A stretch of DNA of 64,000 nt from Rhizobium binae (GCF_017357225.1 NZ_CP071608.1:62001-126000); one strand, 5' to 3'. Shown: positions 49,505 through 58,766, counted from the first letter of the stretch. Translations and numbers: made by a program. The notes: generated by a model not told the origin, from the letters alone.

Positions 49505-50167
49505 TCAACCGAGGTTGAGTCGCTTTCGCAGATCGGCATTTTCAGCACGGAGCTTCTCCGCCAGCAGCTTGCGCAGCCTCTGGTTTTCCTCTTCGAGCTG
49601 CAGAAGATCCGCAAACTCGTCGACTGCAGCCACCGACGGTGCCGTCGCTGCCTGCACCGCCCTCGGAGCACGCTTGATAGGTGCCCGTCTGGCGCTTGTC
49701 GCGCTTTCGTCAGACTTTGCTTTGCGTCCTCTCTTCTGCTTTCCGGCGGTGGCATTCGAAGCCAATGCTGGCTGCACAGAAACCGGGGCGGGGGCCGTTT
49801 CAGGGACTGCCTTCTTAGCGCGAGGTTTGCGCACTTTCTTAGATACATCGGACGCGGTGGCGGCCGGCGTTTCAGCATTGATCATCGTATCGTTTTCGTC
49901 GGCCATTGTGATCTCCTGTAAAGCCGATGCATTTGTCTCCTGCTCGATCGGCAGTGTCAATAAAGACCCGGCCTGTTCTTCTCCGGATACAAGCATCTCG
50001 CTGCTTTTTGCCTGAGGAGTTAATGACATAAATGGCATTGCCTCGTCCTGCAGATCTTGAGCAACGGACTTGAGATCGGTGTCGCCCCAGATTGAGTTCG
50101 GTTTGAAATCGAGTTTTCGGCGACCGGATTTATATTCGACGGCAAAGCTGCGTTGGACTTTTTTCAT
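49505..50167 (-). CDS. SyrB-like regulator
   Basis: 220 residues from ATG 50167; a TTG at 50173 adds two. The N-terminal part (RSFAVEYKSGRRKLDFKPNS) and the Ala/Pro/Lys-rich centre (KKVRKPRAKKA, GKQKRGRKAK) resemble SyrB-type proteins of rhizobial symbiotic plasmids. These regulators influence exopolysaccharide and symbiotic gene expression. A C-terminal zipper ends AENADLRKRLNLG. An internal ATG at MADENDTM (near residue 89) could be the start of a shorter form. It is adjacent to its smaller relative. Confidence 0.65.
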   Translation of the reverse strand: MKKVQRSFAVEYKSGRRKLDFKPNSIWGDTDLKSVAQDLQDEAMPFMSLTPQAKSSEMLVSGEEQAGSLLTLPIEQETNASALQEITMADENDTMINAETPAATASDVSKKVRKPRAKKAVPETAPAPVSVQPALASNATAGKQKRGRKAKSDESATSARRAPIKRAPRAVQAATAPSVAAVDEFADLLQLEEENQRLRKLLAEKLRAENADLRKRLNLG

Positions 50168-50394
50168 CTTCAAGAAGCCTCGGGTGTCTGATTCGAAGGT
50201 TCGGCGACGTCTTCAGCATCGCAAGCCTTTCAGATAGCGACTGCAGTCCATCCGGTCTATATTTTTTGAATTTTGGCTCACTGGGTCCAATCGAAAACAA
50301 GCAACAGCTGGGATATAGTTACGTTGGCGCCGCTCGACGATTGCGAGCCGATCTTCGCTGGTGTGGCCCTTTGACGTGGCAATACGGCCTTATC

Positions 50395-50603
50395 GGATGT
50401 TCGTATTGCGCGTAACCGTCGCATAGACGACGACCAATAGCTGACGCGCCGAACCCGATCACGGTTGTGCTAATGTCGGCCGAATAGGCGAATGTTACGC
50501 GCAATTGGCCGGCTTTCTGCGCCAGCGCAAGTTCATCGTCCGTCAAGCGAAAATGATCGAGCCCAATCAGGTCATGGTCCTCCGCAATCAGGGTATAGCC
50601 CAC
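50395..50603 (-). pseudogene. hemN (oxygen-independent coproporphyrinogen oxidase) fragment
   Basis: The frame GYTLIAEDHDLIGLDHF, DDELALAQKAGQLR and TTVIGFGASAIGR matches the middle-to-C-terminal part of HemN. Both ends are missing, including the radical-SAM cysteines. hemN genes are often FixK-controlled neighbours of fix genes in rhizobia, which fits its place. Confidence 0.7.
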
Positions 50604-51013
50604 GGCCGCGGCCTAAGCGGCTCGGGTAGGCATATCCGGCAATGCCTTCTCCTCGATCAAACGTTGGTTCTGCGGTCTATCAGTTGCGCCGCCATAGTAA
50701 AGCCGCAACAATTTTGACTTGATCTACGGCGCTTCAAATTCAGACGGTCAGCGCTGCCTCAAGACCGCGGGAGCTGCCGCCATGCGCCCATTCGGGTTTC
50801 CGCGTTTGGCTGCGCACTCGGGCGGTGATGGCGTTCCGCTGCCAAAATCCCAGAGCAGCGGTTTTGTGGTCCGTTCCGCAGTCAGATGGATTCGCAGCGG
50901 ATCAGTGCAACCTTTGAGGATCAAGGCGAGGGCGTGACCCACGAAGAACTAGCTTTCAGAAAGAACTCGCGGCCGCTTGGAGCAGGACAATTCGATCCGG
51001 GTTGAAGACAGCT
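50604..51013. other. Region between hemN remnant and rpoN2
   Basis: No gene is recognised. No clear terminator for rpoN2 was found. Confidence 0.35.
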
Positions 51014-52570
51014 TCAGAAGCCCGCGACCTTGGCGAGTGCCCGCTTCTCGCGGCGGCGCTGGACCGAAGAGGCGATGTTCATCTGCTGCCGGTATTTCGC
51101 AACCGTGCGGCGGGCGAGATCGACGCCGCCCTTCTTCAGCATCTCAACGATATCGTCATCGGAAAGTATCGCCTCCGGGCTCTCCTGCAGGGTCAGTTCA
51201 CGGATCTTGTGACGCACCGCCTCGGCCGAATGGCTGTCGCCGCCGGCGACGGCGCTGATCGAGACGGTGAAGAAATATTTGAGTTCGAACAGGCCGCGCG
51301 GCGTCAGCATATATTTGTTCGACGTGACGCGGCTGACGGTGGATTCATGCATCTTGATCGCCTCGGCGACCGTTTTCAGGTTCAGCGGGCGCAGGCGATC
51401 GACGCCGTGCAGCAGGAAGGCGTCCTGCTGGCGGACGATTTCGATTGCCACCTTCATGATGGTTTTTTCCCGCTCGTCGAGGCTGCGCATCAGCCAACTG
51501 ACCTTCTCCTCGTAACCGGCAAGGAAGGCGCGAGCTTCGTCGTTCTTTTTCACCAGGGAAGAATAGGACTTGTTGACCAGCGGGCGCGGCATCGCATCCG
51601 GATTGAGCTCGACCAGCCAGCCGCCATCCGAGGAGGCTCTGACGACCACATCGGGTATGATCGCTTCGGAAACAGCTGCCTCGAAATCGCTGCAGGGCTT
51701 GGGATTGAGCTGACGGATCTCGCCGAGCATGTCGAGAAGATCTTCTTCGTCGACGCCGCAGAGCCGCTTCAACGAGATGAAATCGCGCCGAGCAAGCAGT
51801 TCGAGGTTTTCGACCAGAGCCTGCATGGCCGGATCGTAGCGGTCCTTCTGCCTGAGCTGGATGGCAAAGCATTCGGCGAGGCTGCGGGCGAAAATACCCG
51901 GCGGATCGAGGCTCTGCAGGGTGGCAAGCACGCGCTCGGCCTGCGCGAGGCTCGTGCCAAGCCTCTCGCTTGCCTCGACAATATCGGCCTGCAGATAACC
52001 GCAGTCGTCGAGCTGGTCGACCAAATTCTGCGCGATCAGCCGGTCGGCCGTGTCAGGCAGGGCGAAGCGGATCTGCTGGGCGAGATCATCGCGCAGCGAC
52101 ACCTGGCTGGCGCCGAAATCGTCGATATCGTAGTCGGCGCCATCGCCGCTGCCCGGCATCGACTTCCATTGGCTGACGAGCTCCGGCGCGTCGAGGCGCT
52201 GCGGGGCCGCGTTGTCAAGAGAGAAATCGGTGTAGTTGGTGTCGAGCTCGTCGTTCAGTCGGCTGGTGCTGGCGCTGCCGCCATTGTCATTCCAGTCGGT
52301 GGAGAGCGCCTGGTCACGATTGTCATAACCATCGTCCCCGCCGGCATCCTCCGGTTGATGAGCATACTCACCATCTTGGGTTTCGCCGCATTCGCCACCC
52401 GCCACGTTGTCGTCCTGAAATTCGAGCAGAGGATTCTGTTCCACTTCTTGAGCGATAAACTGGCTGAGTTCGAAATGATTCATTTGCAGCAACTGGATGG
52501 ATTGAATCTGTTGCGGTGATATCACCAGGGACTGGGTCTGACGCAGGATAAGATTGGCGGAAGGTTTCAT
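51014..52570 (-). CDS. rpoN2: RNA polymerase sigma-54 factor
   Basis: 518 residues. A glutamine-rich region I (LRQTQSLVISPQQIQSIQLL) binds activators, an acidic region II follows, then the core-binding region and HTH. The RpoN box ARRTVAKYRQQ lies near the C-terminus and reads the -24 element. I chose ATG 52570 (MKPSANLILRQ). Its place on the fix plasmid and the NifA-type upstream site identify it as the second, symbiotic copy that directs nif/fix transcription. It is the last of the minus-strand fix block, 317 bp after fixS. Confidence 0.95.
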   Translation of the reverse strand: MKPSANLILRQTQSLVISPQQIQSIQLLQMNHFELSQFIAQEVEQNPLLEFQDDNVAGGECGETQDGEYAHQPEDAGGDDGYDNRDQALSTDWNDNGGSASTSRLNDELDTNYTDFSLDNAAPQRLDAPELVSQWKSMPGSGDGADYDIDDFGASQVSLRDDLAQQIRFALPDTADRLIAQNLVDQLDDCGYLQADIVEASERLGTSLAQAERVLATLQSLDPPGIFARSLAECFAIQLRQKDRYDPAMQALVENLELLARRDFISLKRLCGVDEEDLLDMLGEIRQLNPKPCSDFEAAVSEAIIPDVVVRASSDGGWLVELNPDAMPRPLVNKSYSSLVKKNDEARAFLAGYEEKVSWLMRSLDEREKTIMKVAIEIVRQQDAFLLHGVDRLRPLNLKTVAEAIKMHESTVSRVTSNKYMLTPRGLFELKYFFTVSISAVAGGDSHSAEAVRHKIRELTLQESPEAILSDDDIVEMLKKGGVDLARRTVAKYRQQMNIASSVQRRREKRALAKVAGF

Positions 52571-52678
52571 GATAAAGTTCCACTTAATTCTCGGATCCAT
52601 GCCCGATCATGACCTCAGGGCACGAGATCGATGCCATCACGTGAAATTGGCACGTGCTTGGCATCATGAACCACTTGG

Positions 52679-52694
52679 GGCAACTTGGAAGCCC
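52679..52694 (-). promoter_or_regulatory. rpoN2: Putative sigma-54 (-24/-12) promoter of rpoN2
   Basis: On the minus strand GGGCTTCCAAGTTGCC has GG and TTGC at the exact -24/-12 spacing (ten bases between GG and GC). The -24 half is weak against TGGCAC. It is ~110 bp upstream of the rpoN2 start. Confidence 0.5.
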
Positions 52695-52808
52695 CGTCGC
52701 TTAGTAGCTTTCAAGAAAGCCCTCCAAATCATCGAGTGAATTCCGAAAAGAATATTCTTAAGTTTTAGTTATTTTGGCGAGCCGTGAACTCGGTTAGGAA
52801 AGGGCATT

Positions 52809-52824
52809 TGTCGCGGAGCCGACA
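52809..52824 (-). promoter_or_regulatory. NifA upstream activator sequence
   Basis: TGTCGCGGAGCCGACA fits TGT-N10-ACA exactly. It lies ~125 bp upstream of the -24 element, in the usual range for NifA sites, and supports NifA control of rpoN2. Confidence 0.6.
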
Positions 52825-52887
52825 AACGACGACAGTGCAGATTGTCGCAATTCTGTATCTACATTTCCTTTTTGGACCAGTGTTTGG

Positions 52888-53046
52888 TCAGGGTTTTCGT
52901 TGATCGGTTTCGTCCTCGGCGAGGATTCGCCAGGCGGCGCCTTGAAGGTCGTCGTACTGGCCGCTCTTCAGCGACCAAAGGAATGCCAGGAGTCCTATTC
53001 CTCCCATCAGCAGCGCGATCGGTATGAGATAGATCAACATGTTCAT
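52888..53046 (-). CDS. fixS: FixS/CcoS, cbb3 oxidase maturation protein
   Basis: 52 residues, too short for many gene callers. One N-terminal membrane segment (LIYLIPIALLMGGIGLLAFL) is followed by WSLKSGQYDDLQGAAWRIL, the typical CcoS motif. Its ATG overlaps the fixI stop (ATGA). It is required for inserting heme and copper cofactors into the cbb3 oxidase. Confidence 0.93.
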   Translation of the reverse strand: MNMLIYLIPIALLMGGIGLLAFLWSLKSGQYDDLQGAAWRILAEDETDQRKP

Positions 53047-55328
53047 GCGGCTTTGACCTCCGCGCTCCTGCCGATCCGCCCTCGAATGTGCATACCCGGA
53101 CGCTTGCTGAAGGCGTTCAGGCGCAGTGCGTTCGTCACGACGATGATCGAAGATGTCGACATTGCCACCGCCGCTATCAGCGGCGTCGCTAATCCGGCGA
53201 TGGCGATCGGCACCGCCAGCACATTATAACCAATCGCCAGAACAAAGTTCTGCCGGATCAGCGTGGCAGATCTTCTCGCAATGGCGATCGCTTCCGGAAC
53301 AGCGTCAAGGTGATCGTTGAAGAAAACCAGGTCGGCTGCCTGTCTGCCAATATCGGAGGCAGTGGCCGGCGCCATCGAGACATGCGCGGCTGCAAGCGCC
53401 GGGGCGTCGTTGATCCCGTCGCCGACCATGAGCACGCGACGACCTTCGCCATTCAGCCTCTGGCATTCCTCGACCTTCTGTTTCGGCGTCAGAGAGCCCA
53501 AAGCCCTCCCGATGCCCAGAGCATGCGCCGTATTGTCGACGACGATCTGACGGTCGCCGGACACGATCAGCGTTTCAAGGCCGGCTGCGTCGAGCTGGCC
53601 GATGGCCTCGCGAGCGCCCGGGCGAAGCGTGTCATCGAAGAAGAAGCGGGCAAGATCGACGCCGTTCTGCGACAAGACCACTTCCGAGAACGGACTATCG
53701 GCGGTGCGGGGCACGAAGCTGGTTCCGCAGGCAAACGCCGTGTTGCCCAATCGATAGACGTCAGCGCCCTTCCTGGCTTCCAGTCCCCCGCCGGGGATTT
53801 CCGTGACGCTGTCGAAGGAGATGGGGGCGGTTTCGGTGCCCCGCACCAGAGCCTGAGAAAGAGGATGCCGTGAATGCACGGCCAATCCGCGGGCGATTGC
53901 CGTGGTGTTCTCTTCCATGGCGTCCACCTCGACAAGGCGCAGCCTGCCCATCGTCAAGGTGCCCGTCTTGTCAAAGGCCACGGTGTCGGTCTCGGCCAGT
54001 CTTTCGAGTGCTGAGCCGTCCTTCACCATGATGCCCTTCCGGAAAAGCTCCCCCGCGGCGACGACCTGGACCACGGGCACGGCAAGGCCCAATGCGCATG
54101 GGCAGGTAATGATCAGGACCGCTACCGCGACCAGCATTGCCTGTTTCCAGTCTCCGCCGAGGAGGCCCCAGGCAAGAAAGGAGACCAGCGCCAACAGATG
54201 CACGGCCGGCGAATAGAGCGCCGCAGCGCGATCGGCGATCCTGCGATAGCGAGCTCTTCCACCCTCGGCGGCTTCCATCAGGCCGATGATCTCCGAAAGA
54301 AGCGAATTCTTGGCAATGCGCGTCGCGCGCAGGACGAGCGAGCCGGTCAGGTTCATCGCGCCCGAACTCACCTCGCTGTTACCGGCGACGGCGACGGGGC
54401 TGCTCTCGCCGGTGACGATGGAGAGATCCACGTCGCTTTCTCCGCTGACGACTACGCCATCGACGGGAACCCTTTCGCCTGCCGCTATCGAGATTTCATC
54501 TCCCACCGCGATCTCTTCTACCGCAATGTAACGTCGGGACCCGTCCGGATTGATCAGCAAGGCTCCGCGCGGCGCCAGCCTTGCAAGTCCGTTGATCGCC
54601 GCCCGAGCCTTTTCCCGCATGATATGATCGAGGGTCCTGCCGATCAGCAGGAAGAAGAGCAGCGAAACCGACGCGTCGAACCATGCATGTTCACCGTGAT
54701 GGATGGTCTCCCACAGTGAAACGGCATAGGAGAGCGTCACGGCGAGAGAGATCGGAACGTCCATGTTGGTGCGCCCGTGGCGGAGCGCATTCCAGGCCGA
54801 TTTGAAGAAGAAACGCCCGGCATAAACCAGCGCGGGCGCTGCTATCATCGCCGAGATCCAATGAAACATGTCGCGTGTTGCGGCATCTGCGCCAGACCAG
54901 ACCGATACCGAGAGCAACATGATGTTGGCGGCCGCAAAGCCGGAAACGCCGATCGCCAGGAGAAGCTGATTTCTGGTTCTGTCGTTTTCGGCGGCCGAGG
55001 GGGTAAACAGATGCGCGCGATATCCGGCCGAGTTGATCGCTGCGAGGATCTCGGACGGATCGGCGGCATGTGTCTCCATCTCCTCCTGGTAGACGCAGGT
55101 TACCCTTCGAGCCGTAAGATTGACGCGCGCCGTCTTGACGAAAGGAAGTGTCAGTAACGCCCCTTCTATGGTCGAAATGCAGCCACCGCAGTGAATATCA
55201 GGAACGCTCAAGTCCAACTGGCGCAGTCCGCCGCCGAGCGGCTGGCTGGCAAGGCGGACCTCTTCGGCACTGGATGACGTCATGCTGAGAGCAAGCATGC
55301 TTTCCGCGTCCATGGTGCAGCAGGTCAT
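53043..55328 (-). CDS. fixI: FixI/CcoI copper-transporting P-type ATPase
   Basis: 761 residues. The N-terminal heavy-metal domain has a CGGC site in HCGGCISTIEGAL (residue ~48). Membrane copper motif ITCPCALGLAVP, phosphorylation site DKTGTLTMG and the hinge MVGDGINDAPAL are present. It exports Cu(I) for assembly of the cbb3 catalytic subunit. It overlaps fixH upstream and fixS downstream. Confidence 0.96.
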   Translation of the reverse strand: MTCCTMDAESMLALSMTSSSAEEVRLASQPLGGGLRQLDLSVPDIHCGGCISTIEGALLTLPFVKTARVNLTARRVTCVYQEEMETHAADPSEILAAINSAGYRAHLFTPSAAENDRTRNQLLLAIGVSGFAAANIMLLSVSVWSGADAATRDMFHWISAMIAAPALVYAGRFFFKSAWNALRHGRTNMDVPISLAVTLSYAVSLWETIHHGEHAWFDASVSLLFFLLIGRTLDHIMREKARAAINGLARLAPRGALLINPDGSRRYIAVEEIAVGDEISIAAGERVPVDGVVVSGESDVDLSIVTGESSPVAVAGNSEVSSGAMNLTGSLVLRATRIAKNSLLSEIIGLMEAAEGGRARYRRIADRAAALYSPAVHLLALVSFLAWGLLGGDWKQAMLVAVAVLIITCPCALGLAVPVVQVVAAGELFRKGIMVKDGSALERLAETDTVAFDKTGTLTMGRLRLVEVDAMEENTTAIARGLAVHSRHPLSQALVRGTETAPISFDSVTEIPGGGLEARKGADVYRLGNTAFACGTSFVPRTADSPFSEVVLSQNGVDLARFFFDDTLRPGAREAIGQLDAAGLETLIVSGDRQIVVDNTAHALGIGRALGSLTPKQKVEECQRLNGEGRRVLMVGDGINDAPALAAAHVSMAPATASDIGRQAADLVFFNDHLDAVPEAIAIARRSATLIRQNFVLAIGYNVLAVPIAIAGLATPLIAAVAMSTSSIIVVTNALRLNAFSKRPGMHIRGRIGRSAEVKAA

Positions 55329-55810
55329 CGGTCCAACTCCTTGGTATCGATGCGTTTGGCCTCATGCATGACGACCAAGCCGTCGTTTCGCGAGATGGCC
55401 TCGACGATCCAGTCACCCTCGGCCAGGTTGTGATCTGCTTCGAACCGTCCCTCGGCTGTTTTTCTGAGCGTGAGGTGGAAGTCTTCGTGATCTCCGACGG
55501 GTCGCTTGAAATTCAGCACGACGTCGTCGACGGCCGCAGGCGCGCCGCTCTTGTCGTGAATGTCGTAGCGGATCTGATGCCCTCTTATGGAGAGATCGCC
55601 CGCGACGCCGGAAGCGGCCATTGCCTTCATCGCCGCCGCTTTGCGGTTGAACTCCTGACTGGCGACATAGGTATTTTCCACGACCAGACCGCTCCAGCTG
55701 GAGGAAGCATAGAAGGCCATGGTGACATTCACCGCGATCACAACAGCGAAGAAAGTCGAGGTCGCAACCAGCATGTGCAGGCCTGTAAAACCTTGGGCAG
55801 AGGTCTTCAT
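55325..55810 (-). CDS. fixH: FixH/CcoH assembly protein
   Basis: 161 residues. One N-terminal membrane anchor (residues ~10-35) and a periplasmic domain with SSWSGLVVENTYVASQEFN, characteristic of FixH. It stabilises cbb3 assembly intermediates. Overlapping stop/start with fixG and fixI shows tight coupling. Confidence 0.95.
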   Translation of the reverse strand: MKTSAQGFTGLHMLVATSTFFAVVIAVNVTMAFYASSSWSGLVVENTYVASQEFNRKAAAMKAMAASGVAGDLSIRGHQIRYDIHDKSGAPAAVDDVVLNFKRPVGDHEDFHLTLRKTAEGRFEADHNLAEGDWIVEAISRNDGLVVMHEAKRIDTKELDR

Positions 55811-57408
55811 TTGGTGTCTCCCGGTGCATTGAACGCCGCGCGGTAGGCTGCCCGATCGGCATGATCGGTATCTTCGATAACGAACAGAAATTCATTGATC
55901 GGGGCTCCGGTAGGCTTGCGCGTAACGAAGACCTTGAGCGTCGTGGCCGCGTCGGGTTCGGCATAGACTGTAAAGCTGCGAGCGTCTTCCTTGCCGAACT
56001 CGGGAATACGCATCGTCGCCCCCTCCAGCCCGACCAGGCTTATGTTCACATCCCTGGGCTTCGGCACCATGTTCAGGATACGAAGCGTGTAACCATTCCG
56101 CAGCGAGCCGTCGCTTTCCAGAACATACTGGGGGTTTCGGTCGTGAACGACGTTGAGTTCAAGGCGCTCCCGAAAGGTGAGATGGACGAGCATGGCCACG
56201 CCGACCGACGCCCAGGCGACTGCGTAAAACACGGTTATCGGACGAAAGATGATGCGCCAGTTGAAGTGCCGGATCGCCGGAACGAAAGTCCCATCATCGT
56301 TTCGAACCCTCGACGGCTGGACGGCTGTTCTCCCTACCCTGGTGGCAAGCGACATGTTGCTCGAGTATTCGCTCAGGGTGGCGTAGGCTATCAGGCCGCG
56401 AGGCTTCCCGCGCTTCTCCATACGACCGTCGCAGGCGTCGATGCAAAGCGCGCATGTGATGCACTCCATCTGCTGCCCGTTGCGAATGTCAATTCCCATC
56501 GGACACACGGCCACGCAGGCATTGCAATCGACGCAATCCCCGACCGGGATGCCCCTGGCTCGCGCGCTCTTGGGATACCGCGACCGCTGCTCGCCCCTCC
56601 AGGCATTGTAGGTGACGACGAGAGAATTTTCGTCGAGCATCGCACCCTGGATGCGTGGCCAAGGGCACATATAGGTGCACACCTGCTCTCGCATGAGACC
56701 GCCTAGCACATAGGTGGTTGCGGTAAGGATGGCGACGGTCGTGTAGGCGGCTGCAGGAGCGTGGCCGGTGAACAGCGAAACAAGCAGGCTCGGCGCGTCG
56801 GCAAAATAAAAGATCCACGCTACCCCCGTGACTACGCCTATCAGCAGCCAGATCGAATGCTTGACGACGCGCTTTCTCAGCTTGGCAAAGCTCATTGGCC
56901 TAGCGTCAAGCTTCATTCGCGCGTTTCGATCGCCTTCGATCGCACGCTCGACGACGAGAAAAAGATCAACCCAGACCGTCTGCGGACAAGCGTAGCCGCA
57001 CCATGCGCGGCCAACCGCGGAAGTGACGAGAAACAGGCCGAGGCCCGCCATGACGAGGAGACCCGCTACATAGTAAAATTCCTGAGGCCAGATTTCGATG
57101 AAGAAAAAGAAGAAGCGCCGTGAGGAAAGGTCGATGAGGATTGCCTGGTCAGGCGCGTAAGGCCCGCGATCCCAGCGAATCCATGGCGCGAGATAGTAGA
57201 TGCCGAGCGTAACCAGCATGACGATCCACTTGAACCGACGGAACCGTCCCTCTGCACGCTTGGGAAAGACCTTCTTCCGAGGAGCGTAGAGAAGCTGCCG
57301 GTTGCGACGGGCGTTGACTGGCTCGCCACTGAGCCTTTTGATGTATCGGGATCTGGTGCGGTGCGGAGGTTCATGGGGCCTAGCGGACTTCATCTGCCGT
57401 TGTCCCAT
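55807..57408 (-). CDS. fixG: FixG/CcoG ferredoxin-like membrane protein
   Basis: 533 residues as drawn. There are about five membrane segments. Two 4Fe-4S clusters are encoded by CVDCNACVAVCPMGID and CITCALCIDACDG. The first Met is at 57408, but a perfect anaerobox ends only 18 bp upstream, so transcription should start close to or inside the drawn ORF. The second Met (57390, MKSARPHEP) or a later start is likely. CcoG acts as a copper reductase in cbb3 assembly. Confidence 0.95.
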   Translation of the reverse strand: MGQRQMKSARPHEPPHRTRSRYIKRLSGEPVNARRNRQLLYAPRKKVFPKRAEGRFRRFKWIVMLVTLGIYYLAPWIRWDRGPYAPDQAILIDLSSRRFFFFFIEIWPQEFYYVAGLLVMAGLGLFLVTSAVGRAWCGYACPQTVWVDLFLVVERAIEGDRNARMKLDARPMSFAKLRKRVVKHSIWLLIGVVTGVAWIFYFADAPSLLVSLFTGHAPAAAYTTVAILTATTYVLGGLMREQVCTYMCPWPRIQGAMLDENSLVVTYNAWRGEQRSRYPKSARARGIPVGDCVDCNACVAVCPMGIDIRNGQQMECITCALCIDACDGRMEKRGKPRGLIAYATLSEYSSNMSLATRVGRTAVQPSRVRNDDGTFVPAIRHFNWRIIFRPITVFYAVAWASVGVAMLVHLTFRERLELNVVHDRNPQYVLESDGSLRNGYTLRILNMVPKPRDVNISLVGLEGATMRIPEFGKEDARSFTVYAEPDAATTLKVFVTRKPTGAPINEFLFVIEDTDHADRAAYRAAFNAPGDTK

Positions 57409-57730
57409 CTGCTGCGCATCTGCCCTTGATGCAGATCAAGAGACAAGGCCTTCCCGCGAAAGGAAAACGCCATGGAGAGAGGGCGTGGCTTTGGGGGGCT
57501 GCGGGGAACAAGCAACCACGCTGGAACGTCCTCGACAAGGCTATTGCAACCGGCTTGTCTGCTCGTGGTCTTTGAGGCAGGTCCAACTGATGATCGACCT
57601 GCCGATCTTTGCCGGATCTTCCTGATTGGAAGGGGGCGGCGTGGCCTTGCCGCGTCGTGCCGCGTGATCGTATCGTGGCGCGCGGCGTGCCATAGAGATC
57701 GAGGATCGGGTTGTGGCCGTGAGCTGTCAT
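57380..57730 (-). CDS. Possible small ORF between fixP and fixG
   Basis: An ATG at 57730 has a strong GAGGAGAA ribosome-binding site seven bases upstream, 10 bp after the fixP stop. The frame begins MTAHGHNPILDLYGTPRATI and runs 116 codons to 57380, overlapping the start of fixG. Later composition (many Arg/Pro) looks non-coding, so only the first ~25 codons may be a real, decayed gene. Otherwise this 331-bp gap holds the fixG promoter. Confidence 0.25.
   Translation of the reverse strand: MTAHGHNPILDLYGTPRATIRSRGTTRQGHAAPFQSGRSGKDRQVDHQLDLPQRPRADKPVAIALSRTFQRGCLFPAAPQSHALSPWRFPFAGRPCLLICIKGRCAADGTTADEVR
57426..57439 (-). promoter_or_regulatory. Anaerobox (FixK/FNR site) before fixGHIS
   Basis: TTGATGCAGATCAA fits TTGAT-N4-ATCAA perfectly. 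A site centred ~41 bp before a transcription start would place that start near 57391, close to the second Met of fixG. Confidence 0.85.
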
Positions 57731-57740
57731 GGTTTTCTCC

Positions 57741-58604
57741 TCACGTCCCGCCGCCGAGCGAATGGACGAAAATCGTAAGTTCCTTGACCGTCGTATCGCC
57801 GAGGCGCCCTTCCCAGGCAGGCATGACGCCATGCTTGGGAGCGGCCACCTGACGGATGATCGCATCCTCGCCGCGTGCCTTCAGCCAGATCGCATCGGCG
57901 AGATCCGGCGCGCCCATTTCGGCTTTTCCTTTGGCGTCGTCGCCGTGACATGCGGCACAGTTATCGACGAAGACCTGTTTTCCGGCCTCTGCGAGACCGG
58001 GGTCCGACGGTGTATTGGTCAGTCCCCAGACGTAAGCCGCGACCTGCCTTGTCTGGAGGGGATCCAGAACATCGGCAAAGGGCGGCATCTCGGAAGCATG
58101 AGTGTCCGTATCCTCGTTGAAGCGAATTCCATGCGCGATCGTCGCTTGGATGGCATCCAGGTCTCCACCCCACAGCCAATCGTCGTCGTTGAGGTTCGGA
58201 AATCCCGGGCCGCCGCTTGCTCCCGAGCCATGGCACGGCGCGCAGTTCACCTTGAATGCAGATGCGCCGCCGGCGACCGCGAATTCGCGAAGAGCAGAAT
58301 CGGAATCGATCTCGTGCACCGTCTTGGCGGCGATCAGATCACGCAGCGTCGTCTGCGATGCTTTGGCCTGATCCAGGTTCTGCTGCAACTCGGCGCGGCT
58401 GGAGAAACCCAGCATGCCCTTGGTGGCGTCGGTAACCATCGGGATCGCGGGATATGCGATCGCATAACCCAAGGCCCAGACGATGGTGGCGTAGAAGGTC
58501 CACACCCACCAGCGGGGCATCGGATTGTTGAGTTCGCGGATGCCGTCCCATTCATGTCCGGTCGTTTCGACGCCGCTAAATTCATCGATATGTTTTTCCG
58601 ACAT
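57741..58604 (-). CDS. fixP: cbb3 oxidase di-heme cytochrome c subunit FixP/CcoP
   Basis: 287 residues. One membrane segment near residue 35-55 is followed by two cytochrome c domains with CAPCH (near residue 130) and CAACH (near 215). It passes electrons from the bc1 complex or cytochrome c to FixO/FixN. It lies one base after the fixQ stop. Confidence 0.96.
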   Translation of the reverse strand: MSEKHIDEFSGVETTGHEWDGIRELNNPMPRWWVWTFYATIVWALGYAIAYPAIPMVTDATKGMLGFSSRAELQQNLDQAKASQTTLRDLIAAKTVHEIDSDSALREFAVAGGASAFKVNCAPCHGSGASGGPGFPNLNDDDWLWGGDLDAIQATIAHGIRFNEDTDTHASEMPPFADVLDPLQTRQVAAYVWGLTNTPSDPGLAEAGKQVFVDNCAACHGDDAKGKAEMGAPDLADAIWLKARGEDAIIRQVAAPKHGVMPAWEGRLGDTTVKELTIFVHSLGGGT

Positions 58605-58605
58605 C

Positions 58606-58758
58606 TCAATCGTCCTTCAAGGGAATATCGGCGGCTTCTTTCGCCGTTTGCTTGCTGCCTGGGCGAAGGGTGAACACAACCGCGCCGACGAAGAATGCCG
58701 CCATTGCCAAAAGGCCCCAGCTGTCAGCGAAGTGTCTCATTGCAGTGTAGGTTTCCAT
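58606..58758 (-). CDS. fixQ: cbb3 oxidase small subunit FixQ/CcoQ
   Basis: 50 residues with one membrane helix (WGLLAMAAFFVGAVVFTL) and a charged tail ending PLKDD. It starts at ATG 58758, eight bases after fixO, and ends just before fixP. It stabilises the oxidase complex. Confidence 0.95.
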   Translation of the reverse strand: METYTAMRHFADSWGLLAMAAFFVGAVVFTLRPGSKQTAKEAADIPLKDD

Positions 58759-58766
58759 GGATCACC

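Noticed and set aside
51002..52519. 505-codon open frame on the plus strand opposite rpoN2
   Set aside because: It is the antisense shadow of a clear sigma-54 gene in high-GC DNA; no motif or ribosome-binding site.
52648..52663. Sequence TGGCACGTGCTTGGCA on the plus strand resembling a sigma-54 promoter
   Set aside because: Spacing fits but no plus-strand gene follows; fixS and fixI downstream are on the minus strand.
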